Positions 17,191 through 24,316 of a stretch of DNA of 33,860 nucleotides are shown here, in pieces (positions within the stretch are counted from its first letter, which is position 1; every line of letters begins with the position of its first letter). This DNA is from an uncultured Collinsella sp. (GTDB taxonomy: Bacteria; Actinomycetota; Coriobacteriia; Coriobacteriales; Coriobacteriaceae), in assembly GCA_958407995.1 (NCBI GenBank), contig CATYJU010000021.1, forward strand, positions 1 to 33,860, in the 5' to 3' direction. Below the pieces are notes generated by a model, which saw only the letters and a list, made by a program, of their open reading frames with translations, did no database searches and was not told the DNA's origin. A program made the position numbers and the translations under genes.

Positions 17191-17889
17191 ATGGCGTTCC
17201 CGATTCGCAAAGGCGTTGCGCGCTCCTTGCGTTGCATGGTCGCGGTCATTCTCTGCATGGTCGCGCTTGCCGTTCCCGCCCGCGCGTTTGCCGATAGTCC
17301 CGCGATTGCCTATGACGGAAATGCGCGCCAGCTGACGGTAACGGGGGCGACGGGCCCCTCGGGGGAGCCCGATCTGTTTCCCGCCTTTAAAGATCTAATG
17401 CCCGGCGATGCGCGCGAGCAGCAGATCGAGGTTCGTGCCACGGGCGTAAAGTCCCAGGTACGCGTGTTTGTGCGGGCCGTTGTCGATCACGAGACGGCAC
17501 ACCTGCTGTCGCCCATTACCTTAACGGCGTCGGCTGGCGATGCGTCTGTAGGTTGGCTCCAGACGGGAACGCCGGGCAGCGTGTTTGCCTATCCCACGCA
17601 GGTCGCAACGTTTACGAGTGATGGCAGCACGGTGCTCAATCTGCAGCTGAGTGTCCCAACGTCGGTGGGTAACGAGCTTGCCGACGCGAGCAAGACCGTC
17701 CGCTGGGAGATCACCGCCGAGGACGATGGCGAAACAATTCCTGCGCAGCCTGCTGGCTCCAAAAAGCCCGGCCTGTTTGGCCTGGCTGCGACGGGCGACA
17801 ACTCGCTCGCTCTGCTTTTGACGCTGCTGACGCTCGCAATCATCGCTTTTATGGCCGCGTTGCTTTTATCCCGGAGGAATAAGCGCTAG
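17191..17889 (+). CDS. Wall-anchored surface protein with LAATG sorting signal
   Basis: 232 residues. The signal peptide (about 1-34, VPARAFADS) precedes a beta-rich domain of about 150 residues (YDGNARQLTVTGA, REQQIEVRATGVKSQVRVFVRAVV, LNLQLSVPTSVGNEL, VRWEITAED). A short Pro/Lys linker leads to LAATG (198-202), a long hydrophobic segment and RRNKR, a complete sortase sorting signal with Ala in place of Pro. GGAGGTG lies 8 bases before ATG 17191, overlapping the end of the previous gene. As last gene of the block it is a natural wall anchor for the preceding secreted proteins, comparable in role to TapA or to pilus base subunits. That role is inferred. Confidence 0.82.
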   Translation: MAFPIRKGVARSLRCMVAVILCMVALAVPARAFADSPAIAYDGNARQLTVTGATGPSGEPDLFPAFKDLMPGDAREQQIEVRATGVKSQVRVFVRAVVDHETAHLLSPITLTASAGDASVGWLQTGTPGSVFAYPTQVATFTSDGSTVLNLQLSVPTSVGNELADASKTVRWEITAEDDGETIPAQPAGSKKPGLFGLAATGDNSLALLLTLLTLAIIAFMAALLLSRRNKR

Positions 17890-17949
17890 GTCCATCTTCT
17901 AAACGCAACGCCCTCCCGGGTGGCGGGCTTTCCGGATGGGCGGGCTCTC

Positions 17950-18119
17950 GGAAAATGCGTCCCAGAATTTGCCTTTGGAGCGGGATGCAATTTCCGGTTG
18001 AGGGATCTGGTGGAAAATGCGACCCGGAATTTGCAATCGGAGTGGGATGCAGTTTCCCAACGGGGCCGTAAGCGGAAACCGCATCCCACTCCGAACGTGA
18101 ATTCTGGGACACGGTTTCC
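17950..18119. repeat. Three 46-bp quasi-palindromic repeats with 16-bp spacers
   Basis: Units at 17950-17995 and 18012-18057 are direct copies; the unit at 18074-18119 is the same sequence inverted. Each is exactly 46 bases, begins GGAAA, ends TTTCC, and has a conserved centre (GAATTTGC...GGAG-GGGATGC, partly changed in the third). Both spacers are exactly 16 bases and unrelated to each other. Within each unit the ends are themselves nearly complementary (GGAAAATGCGTCCC with GGGATGCAATTTCC in unit 1). Confidence 0.85.
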
Positions 18120-18128
18120 GCAAACAAA

Positions 18129-18151
18129 GAAGGCCACATAACGTGGCCTTC
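18129..18151. repeat. Short hairpin GAAGGCCAC, copy 1
   Basis: GAAGGCCAC and GTGGCCTTC form a perfect 9-bp stem around a 5-base loop ATAAC. An identical stem occurs at 18257-18279. The position after the surface operon suggests a terminator, although only a weak T-rich stretch follows. Confidence 0.7.
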
Positions 18152-18205
18152 GACTTATATATGTTCGGCGATACACCCAAGACAAGCCACGCCCCAACAT
18201 CAGGG

Positions 18206-18335
18206 CGTCTGTCCAGGCGGAGGCATATAAGGTTCATCGCGAGTTCCGCACGCAAAGAAGGCCACTTAATGTGGCCTTCGTCTTGCGCAGGACTGTCCGA
18301 GCAGGGAACCTTATATGCCTCCGCCTGGACAGACG
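18206..18335. repeat. Perfect 30-bp inverted repeat enclosing a nested hairpin
   Basis: The arms 18206-18235 and 18306-18335 are perfect reverse complements (CGTCTGTCCAGG...GGTTC against GAACC...CCTGGACAGACG). The 70 bases between them contain the second GAAGGCCAC/GTGGCCTTC hairpin (18257-18279), itself flanked by CGCAA/TTGCG. The block lies between convergent genes and has no reading frame of note. It may be a miniature inverted-repeat element or a bidirectional terminator. Confidence 0.85.
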
Positions 18336-18362
18336 TTTCAGTTGTGGCTCAGCAGCTAGCAG

Positions 18363-20663
18363 CTACTTGATCTTGGTTGTACCCGGTGCCAGGTTGGGGT
18401 CGGTCTCGTTGGCCTCGGTCTGGAAGTGCTCCGTATAGACGTTCTTGCCGTCGCGGAACATCTCGTAGTACTGCATCTTGGCGTAATCCTCGCGCGCCTT
18501 GGTGGCGGCTGCCGCGGCGGCGTCGTCACCGGTGACGTTGGAGGAGAGCGCCCAGCGCAGGCTGGCGTCCTCGTAGCCCACGGAGTTGATGGCGGGCAGC
18601 GACTCGCGAAGCGTCATGTGCGCTTTCTGGTAGTCGGAAAGCGGGGCGCCGATCAGCTGCATAAGCTGCGTGGACAGGTAGTTGGTGGACAGGTCGTCGA
18701 CCTCGCTCGTCTGGTCGCAGCCGGCAACGTCGTAGTTGGCCCAGATGATGTAGTCGGTCTGCCACAGACGCTCCTGATGCGTGGCGTCGTCCTCGCCGGT
18801 AAACCACTTATCGTTGAACTTGGACGGGAAGAACGGCTGGTGGTCGCCCCAGAACACCACGACTACCTTGCGGTCGAGCTTGCTCAAGGCGTTGAGGAAG
18901 TAGCGCAGCGCCTGATCGGACTGCTCGATGCACGAGACGTACTCGTCAACATCGGAGAGCGTGCCGTCCTCGACGGTCTTGGTGTCCAGGTCGGTCGTGT
19001 CGATGTTCAGGTGCATCTGCTTGTCGGCCGGCAGCAGGCCCGTGTCGTAGCCCGAGTGGTTCTGCATGGTCACGTCGAAGATAAACTGCGGATCGGCGTT
19101 CTGGTCGAGCAGCTCAAGAATCTTGTCGTAGGTCGCCTGGTCGGTCACCATACCGCGCAGGGTGTCGGCTCCCTGGAAGTCGTTGATAGACAGGAACTGG
19201 TCAAAGCCAAAGTCCTTGTACACGTTCTCGCGGTTCCAGTTGGTTGCGTGGTTGGGGTGCATGGCCGTGGTGGAATATCCGAGCGACTTGAACTGCTCTG
19301 CCAGGTTCCCGGTCGTCTCCATGTTGTAGATGGTGTACGGATACACGCCCGAGCCCAGGTTGGCCATGGAGTTGCCGGTCATAAACTCAAACTCGGTATT
19401 GGCGGTGCCGCCGCCGTAGGCGCTCACGTAGAGCTTGCCGCGGCTGAGGCAGTTGGACAGGTTCTTAAAGTACTGCGGGCCCTCGTAGCCGGCGCGCATG
19501 TTCTGGTAGATGGATAGGTCCGAGAAGGTCTCGTTCATGATGGCGATGACCGTGGGCTTCTCGCTGTCGAACTGCTCCTTTGCGGCGGCGCGCCCGTCGC
19601 TCTTGGCCGCGTCGGACTTGTCGTAGGCCTTGGCGTACTTTTTGAGCGTGGCCTTGGCATCGTCGACGGAGTAGTCGGCGGGTTTGGGCGGCTTGATGGA
19701 CTGCGCTGCGCTAATAAAGGCAGGCAGATAGCCCTCGCGCCAGTAGCTCTCGAGCGGGCGCCAGGTGTAGACGGTGATGCCGAGAGTGTTGTAGTAGTCG
19801 ATGAGCGTGACATGCGCGGTCACGCCACCTAGGCACAGCACGGCGACGAGCAGGTTGGTGAGCAGCATGCGCTTGGCGTTGGCGGCACCCTTCTGACGGT
19901 GCGGTGCCACCAGGCCGGCGTACTCGCATAGCAGCATGGCGATGGCGGTAAAGCCCATGGATAGCACGCAGAACAGCGAGATCGAGAAGGTGTAGCCGGT
20001 GCCGGCGACCGCAGCGGCGGTGGAAATGGCCGAAAGGTCGCCCGGCTGGATGGGCATGGATTTAAACGTGATGACGAAGAACTCGGCAATGCCCAGGACA
20101 AAGAGGGCAAAGGCCAGGACCGCGGGAGCTGCGCCGTGGCGCTGGAACAGGAAGAACAGGCCGACCATGAGCGTGGTGATGATGGCCCACTCGAGCAGGA
20201 TGCACAGGGGGTAGACCCAGGTAAAGTCGTGGTTGGACGAGACTTCCATGCCCAGCAGCGCAAAAACGCCGGCGAGCAGCAGGCACAGGACGGCGGCGAC
20301 GAGCGGTTTGCCCACAAAGGCGCCGCGCAGGCGGGCGAGCTTGCCGGTGGGGGCGGGGGCATCGGTAGCAGCGAACGCAAAGACGCGCGGGGTGATGCGG
20401 TCGCGGGCGATGCTGGCCCAAGCGCAGCCGGTGAGGATGGCGTTGGTCAGGATGAGCATCACAAAGGCGAGCGGCTCGTTTTGCGCGACGAGGCCAATAG
20501 CGCCCCAAATGGTCAAAAAGAGCTGGAACAGGCCGAAGGCGACGCTCCAGGCGAAGGCGCCCTTGGCAACGGTGCCCGACTGAGCGCGAATGGCCTTGGC
20601 CTCGCGCAAAACAAGGTAGACGGTCGCCGCAAGACCGACGAGCGAGATGGCGGCAGCGAACAT
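18363..20663 (-). CDS. LTA synthase-like sulfatase-family membrane enzyme
   Basis: 766 residues: about seven hydrophobic segments in the first 300 residues, then an extracellular alkaline-phosphatase-superfamily domain. Expected metal and catalytic residues are visible: Glu378 in NETFSD, Thr420 in YGGGTANTEFE as nucleophile, HPNHATNWNR, and WGDHQPFF. This is the lipoteichoic-acid synthase / phosphoglycerol transferase family, which moves glycerol-phosphate from phosphatidylglycerol to cell-surface polymers. The substrate in this organism is not shown by the sequence. I chose ATG 20661-20663 because GAGGAG lies 7 bases upstream; the GTG five codons earlier overlaps that site. The C-terminal part (after about 650) has a low-complexity Ala-rich turn (DDAAAAAATKARED). 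Confidence 0.88.
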   Translation of the reverse strand: MFAAAISLVGLAATVYLVLREAKAIRAQSGTVAKGAFAWSVAFGLFQLFLTIWGAIGLVAQNEPLAFVMLILTNAILTGCAWASIARDRITPRVFAFAATDAPAPTGKLARLRGAFVGKPLVAAVLCLLLAGVFALLGMEVSSNHDFTWVYPLCILLEWAIITTLMVGLFFLFQRHGAAPAVLAFALFVLGIAEFFVITFKSMPIQPGDLSAISTAAAVAGTGYTFSISLFCVLSMGFTAIAMLLCEYAGLVAPHRQKGAANAKRMLLTNLLVAVLCLGGVTAHVTLIDYYNTLGITVYTWRPLESYWREGYLPAFISAAQSIKPPKPADYSVDDAKATLKKYAKAYDKSDAAKSDGRAAAKEQFDSEKPTVIAIMNETFSDLSIYQNMRAGYEGPQYFKNLSNCLSRGKLYVSAYGGGTANTEFEFMTGNSMANLGSGVYPYTIYNMETTGNLAEQFKSLGYSTTAMHPNHATNWNRENVYKDFGFDQFLSINDFQGADTLRGMVTDQATYDKILELLDQNADPQFIFDVTMQNHSGYDTGLLPADKQMHLNIDTTDLDTKTVEDGTLSDVDEYVSCIEQSDQALRYFLNALSKLDRKVVVVFWGDHQPFFPSKFNDKWFTGEDDATHQERLWQTDYIIWANYDVAGCDQTSEVDDLSTNYLSTQLMQLIGAPLSDYQKAHMTLRESLPAINSVGYEDASLRWALSSNVTGDDAAAAAATKAREDYAKMQYYEMFRDGKNVYTEHFQTEANETDPNLAPGTTKIK

Positions 20664-20877
20664 GCTGAGACTCCTCACAAACTTAAAACCTACGAAAGCG
20701 GGGGTTTACCCGATTGTTACCTAAATATGCGCTGCATTTGCGGGCTGCGCACAACAACCAGCCATATTAACGCGCATGTGCGGCGGTGTGGCGCAATGTA
20801 GTGGTGACCTGCGCGATAATGGACGGGAATTACACGGAAACGTAAAGGCTTCTTAAAGAAATGGCGAGGATAGAGCT

Positions 20878-21753
20878 ATGGGCGAGCAGGTTTGTATGAC
20901 GGGTGCCGAGTACTGCGGCGGAGCTGCGGGCGTGGATACGAACGGCTACCCGGTCGAGACCACGGGCAATGCGGTGCTGGACATCTTGGAGCATCGCTCG
21001 TCTACGCGTGCCTTCGCGCGTGATGACGACGACCGTCCCGTGGCGGTGACCGACGAGCAGCGGGCGGCGATTCTGCACGCGGCGAGCCGTGCGCCGTCGG
21101 CGGGTGCCATGATGATGTATTCCATCGTGAGCATCCGCGAGCAGGCTACGCTCGACCGCCTGGCCGACCTGTGCGACCACCAGCCCATGATCGCCAAGGC
21201 GCCCTGGGCACTAATATTTGTGGTCGATTATGCCAAGTGGATCGATCTGTTTGAGCATGTGGGTTGCTTTGAGCCCGAGTTTGTAGAGCGTACGGGCAAG
21301 TCGCCCCGCCGTGCACCGGGTCTGGGCGACTTTGCCATTGCGGCGCAGGACGCCGTGGTCGCCGCGCAAAACGCCGTGGTTGCCGCCGAGGCCCTGGGGC
21401 TGGGGAGCTGCTATATCGGTGATATCGTCGAGAATGCCGAGGAGGTTGCCGAGCTGCTCGATCTGCCGCCCTATACCATGCCGCTGTCGATGCTCATCAT
21501 CGGCACGCCCCGTAAGGAGCGTCCGGCGATCGCGCACCCCGTGGTGAACCTGGTGCACGAGGAGCGCTACTGCCGTGCGGATGCCGCGACTATGGATGCG
21601 CAGGTGGCCGAGATGGATGCGATGTTTCGCCCGCATGCCCGCGAGGTGGGCGAGCGCGTGGTGGATATCTACACCCGCAAACACACCAGTCCCTTTATGG
21701 CCGAGATGAGCCGCTCCATGGAGTGGTGGTTCAAAAACTGGCTCGGAAAATGA
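20878..21753 (+). CDS. Nitroreductase-family protein
   Basis: 291 residues. VLDILEHRSSTRAF and the following AAILHAASRAPSAGAMMMYS are the FMN-binding start of the nitroreductase fold. AAQNAVVAAEALGLGSCYIGDI and LSMLIIGTPRKERP are its second half. Members use FMN and NAD(P)H to reduce varied substrates, so the natural one cannot be named. A start extension (about 25 residues with two Cys) precedes the fold, and the C-terminal 60 residues extend beyond the usual length with EMSRSMEWWFKNWLGK at the end. ATG 20878 has GAGGA upstream; a GATAAT -10-like word lies at 20815-20820 without a good -35. It is divergent from the LTA-synthase-like gene. Confidence 0.85.
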   Translation: MGEQVCMTGAEYCGGAAGVDTNGYPVETTGNAVLDILEHRSSTRAFARDDDDRPVAVTDEQRAAILHAASRAPSAGAMMMYSIVSIREQATLDRLADLCDHQPMIAKAPWALIFVVDYAKWIDLFEHVGCFEPEFVERTGKSPRRAPGLGDFAIAAQDAVVAAQNAVVAAEALGLGSCYIGDIVENAEEVAELLDLPPYTMPLSMLIIGTPRKERPAIAHPVVNLVHEERYCRADAATMDAQVAEMDAMFRPHAREVGERVVDIYTRKHTSPFMAEMSRSMEWWFKNWLGK

Positions 21754-21756
21754 CGG

Positions 21757-21787
21757 ATGTGACAAAGGGACAGTCCCTTTGTCACAT
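21757..21787. repeat. Perfect 31-base palindrome after the nitroreductase gene
   Basis: ATGTGACAAAGGGAC and GTCCCTTTGTCACAT are perfect complements around a single A. It begins 4 bases after the stop codon. No T-run follows, so it may be a processing or stability element or a weak terminator. The ACAAAGGGACAG word recurs in the minus-strand reading of the terminator at 24251-24297. Confidence 0.8.
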
Positions 21788-21871
21788 TCCATATCGCCGC
21801 GGTGGCCTAAAGGCCGTATAAATGTTTATCTAGCTGGGAAAACAGTGCCATTCAAACATAGGACGATTACC

Positions 21872-21877
21872 TATAAT
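21872..21877 (+). promoter_or_regulatory. Possible -10 box for kup
   Basis: A consensus TATAAT lies 36 bases before the kup start codon. A -35 at the right distance (CATTCA) is poor, so this is a tentative call. I see no riboswitch-like structure in the 125 bases upstream of kup. Confidence 0.35.
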
Positions 21878-21912
21878 TCCTTCGAACATTAAAGTTGGGA
21901 GGAAACCGGCTT

Positions 21913-23940
21913 ATGGAACAAAAGGCCAAGGAGGCAGCCTCGCACGCTGCGATTCCTGTGAGCATCTCGGCGATGCTCGTCACGCTGGGCGTGGTGTATG
22001 GCGATATCGGCACCAGCCCCATGTATGTAACCAAGGCGCTCGTCGCCGGCAACGGCGGCATCGGAAGCGTCACGGAGGAGTTCGTGCTCGGCGCGCTCTC
22101 CCTTGTCGTGTGGACGGTCACGCTGCTGACCACCATCAAGTATGTGCTCATCTCGCTGCGCGCCGATAACCATGGTGAGGGCGGCATTTTTGCCCTGTAC
22201 AGCCTGGTCAAGCGCTGCGGAAAGTGGCTTATTATCCCTGCCATGCTGGGCGGCGCCGCGCTGCTCGCCGATGGCATCCTCACGCCTGCCGTTACCGTTA
22301 CCACGGCCATCGAGGGCCTGCGCACCATCCCGGCGGTCCATGCCGTGCTGGGCGATGACCAGGGCCGCGTCGTCGCCATTACGCTCGCCATCATCATCGT
22401 GCTCTTCCTGGTACAGCGCATCGGTACGGCCAAGATCGGTCACGCCTTTGGCCCCATCATGACGCTGTGGTTCCTGTTCCTGGGCGGCACGGGTCTGTTC
22501 TTTGTCTTCCAGCACCCCGCCGTGCTGCTGTGCCTCAACCCGGTGCGCGGCATCGCCTTTTTGCTGAGCCCCAACAACCACGCGGGCATCATGATTCTGG
22601 GCAGTTGCTTCCTCGCCACCACCGGTGCCGAGGCGCTCTACTCCGACATGGGCCACGTCGGCCGCGGCAACATCTACGCTACCTGGCCGTTCGTTAAGTG
22701 CTGCCTGCTGCTTTCCTATATGGGCCAGGGCGCTTGGCTTATGAACAACGCTGCCAACCCCGAGCTCATGGGCATTGCCGACCTCAACCCGTTCTACCAG
22801 ATGCTCGCCCCGGGCCTGCGCCCGTTTGCCGTCGGCCTTTCCACCGTCGCGGCCATCATTGCCTCGCAGGCGCTCATCACCGGTGCATTCTCGCTGGTGT
22901 CCGAGGCCAGCCGTCTGGACCTCATGCCGCACATGCAGGTCTTCTACCCTGCCGAGACCAAGGGCCAGCTCTATATTCCCATGGTCAACAACGTCATGCT
23001 TGTCGGCTGCGTCATCGTGGTGCTGCTGTTCCAGAACTCGGCGCATATGGAAGCCGCCTACGGCCTTGCCATTACGCTGACTATGATGTGCACCACGCTG
23101 CTGCTCTTCTTCTACCTGCACGAGGAGCGCAAGCTCAAGGTCGCGCCGTGGATCTTCGCGGCCTTCTTCCTTTTGCTCGAAGGCTTCTTCTTCGTGAGCT
23201 CGCTCACCAAGTTCTTCCACGGCGGCTATTTCACCATCCTCATGGCCGCGCTCATCATGGGTATCATGGTGTGCTGGTACAACGGTACGGCTGTTGAGCA
23301 GCGCCAGTTTACGCTGCTGCCGCTGCGCAGCTACCTGCCGCAGCTCAAGCGCCTGCGCGATGACGATCGCTACGAGCGCCTGAGCGACAACATCGTGTAC
23401 CTGACCAAGGACACCCATACCGACTACATCGACCGTGATATCGTCTACTCGATCTTGGACAAGCATCCCAAGCGCGCTCGCGCCTGGTGGTTCGTGAATG
23501 TCGAGACCATGGACGAACCGCATACCTTTGCCTATTCGGTCGAGACGTTCGGCACCGACTACGTGTTCCGCGTGCATCTGTACCTGGGCTACAAGATCAA
23601 CCAGCGCGTCAATGCCTATCTGCGTCAGGTCGTTCAGGACCTGGCTGCCACCGGCGAGCTGCCGCCGCAGACGCATGACTACTCGGTCTACAAGGATCCG
23701 GGTAACATCGGTACGTTCAAGTTCGTCCTGATCCGTAAGCTTCTGGCGCCCGAAAGCGATGTGGAGCCGAGCGAGCGTACGGCCATCACGCTCAAGTACA
23801 TCATTCGTCGCGCCGCCGGCACGCCTGCACGCTGGTACGGCCTGGAGAACTCCAACGTGAGCTTTGAGTACGTGCCGCTGTTCACCAAGTTCAAGGCCGT
23901 GAACAAGATGCAGCGCCTGGCTCCCAACGAGCGCCCGTAG
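21913..23940 (+). CDS. kup: Kup-family potassium uptake transporter
   Basis: 675 residues. LGVVYGDIGTSPMYV (26-39) is the signature of the KUP/HAK/KT family, followed by DNHGEGGIFALYSLVKR and GGAALLADGILTPAVTVTTAIEG, both strongly conserved. About twelve hydrophobic segments fill residues 15-450, and a soluble C-terminal domain (about 460-675) follows, as in the family. The protein takes up K+, probably with protons, across the cell membrane. ATG 21913 has GGGAGG 10 bases upstream; an in-frame TTG at 21895 overlaps that site and was rejected. A small membrane protein gene and a KdpDE-like pair follow on the same strand, suggesting a potassium-response cluster. Confidence 0.95.
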   Translation: MEQKAKEAASHAAIPVSISAMLVTLGVVYGDIGTSPMYVTKALVAGNGGIGSVTEEFVLGALSLVVWTVTLLTTIKYVLISLRADNHGEGGIFALYSLVKRCGKWLIIPAMLGGAALLADGILTPAVTVTTAIEGLRTIPAVHAVLGDDQGRVVAITLAIIIVLFLVQRIGTAKIGHAFGPIMTLWFLFLGGTGLFFVFQHPAVLLCLNPVRGIAFLLSPNNHAGIMILGSCFLATTGAEALYSDMGHVGRGNIYATWPFVKCCLLLSYMGQGAWLMNNAANPELMGIADLNPFYQMLAPGLRPFAVGLSTVAAIIASQALITGAFSLVSEASRLDLMPHMQVFYPAETKGQLYIPMVNNVMLVGCVIVVLLFQNSAHMEAAYGLAITLTMMCTTLLLFFYLHEERKLKVAPWIFAAFFLLLEGFFFVSSLTKFFHGGYFTILMAALIMGIMVCWYNGTAVEQRQFTLLPLRSYLPQLKRLRDDDRYERLSDNIVYLTKDTHTDYIDRDIVYSILDKHPKRARAWWFVNVETMDEPHTFAYSVETFGTDYVFRVHLYLGYKINQRVNAYLRQVVQDLAATGELPPQTHDYSVYKDPGNIGTFKFVLIRKLLAPESDVEPSERTAITLKYIIRRAAGTPARWYGLENSNVSFEYVPLFTKFKAVNKMQRLAPNERP

Positions 23941-24009
23941 TCGACGCTTGAGGTTTGGCTGCGAACGGGCAGGCTTGCAATGACAGTGATTGAGTCCTGG
24001 GAGGAAACC

Positions 24010-24204
24010 ATGGATGCAAAGGTGCTTGACGGTTGCGATTTTGCGACCGAGCTGGTGCGTGAGGCGCGCGTCGATGCCGCTGAAGATCGGTTCTTTACGA
24101 ATCGTGCCAACATGGATATGGCCGACCGCGTGATCTCGATCGTGGTGACGGTGCTTGTCGCGGCATGCGTTTGCGCGCTGCTCGCGCACGTGCTGTTTGT
24201 CTAG
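24010..24204 (+). CDS. Small single-helix membrane protein next to kup
   Basis: 64 residues: an acidic/basic soluble N-terminal half (MDAKVLDGCDFATELVREAR, then DAAEDRFFTNRANMDMADR) and one membrane helix (about 43-63, VISIVVTVLVAACVCALLAHV). GGGAGG lies 7 bases before ATG 24010, a strong ribosome site that favours this start over an ATG at 23980. It begins 69 bases after kup and ends before a terminator, so it is probably co-transcribed with kup. I do not recognise a family. It is not obviously KdpF, which is shorter and nearly all membrane. A Kup-associated regulator is possible but unproven. Confidence 0.7.
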   Translation: MDAKVLDGCDFATELVREARVDAAEDRFFTNRANMDMADRVISIVVTVLVAACVCALLAHVLFV

Positions 24205-24250
24205 CGACCGCCGGTCGTAGAAGGCTTTACACTTGGAACCACCACAAGGG

Positions 24251-24297
24251 AAACCACCACAAAGGTGCCTGTCCCTTTGTGGTGGTTTTTGTTTTTG
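24251..24297 (+). terminator. Intrinsic terminator between the kup unit and the kinase gene
   Basis: AAACCACCACAAAGG pairs perfectly with CCTTTGTGGTGGTTT around TGCCTGTC, followed by TTGTTTTT. A second, nearly identical left arm (AACCACCACAAGGG, 24237-24250) lies directly upstream, so two left arms compete for one right arm. Confidence 0.85.
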
Positions 24298-24316
24298 AGA
24301 GAGGGGCGGGGCGCTG

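Noticed and set aside
17950..18119. CRISPR-like array
   Set aside because: Only three units, one inverted, 16-base spacers and no cas genes. The units are quasi-palindromes.
18426..19517. Plus-strand open frame of 363 codons opposite the LTA-synthase-like gene
   Set aside because: Shadow frame; catalytic motifs are on the minus strand.
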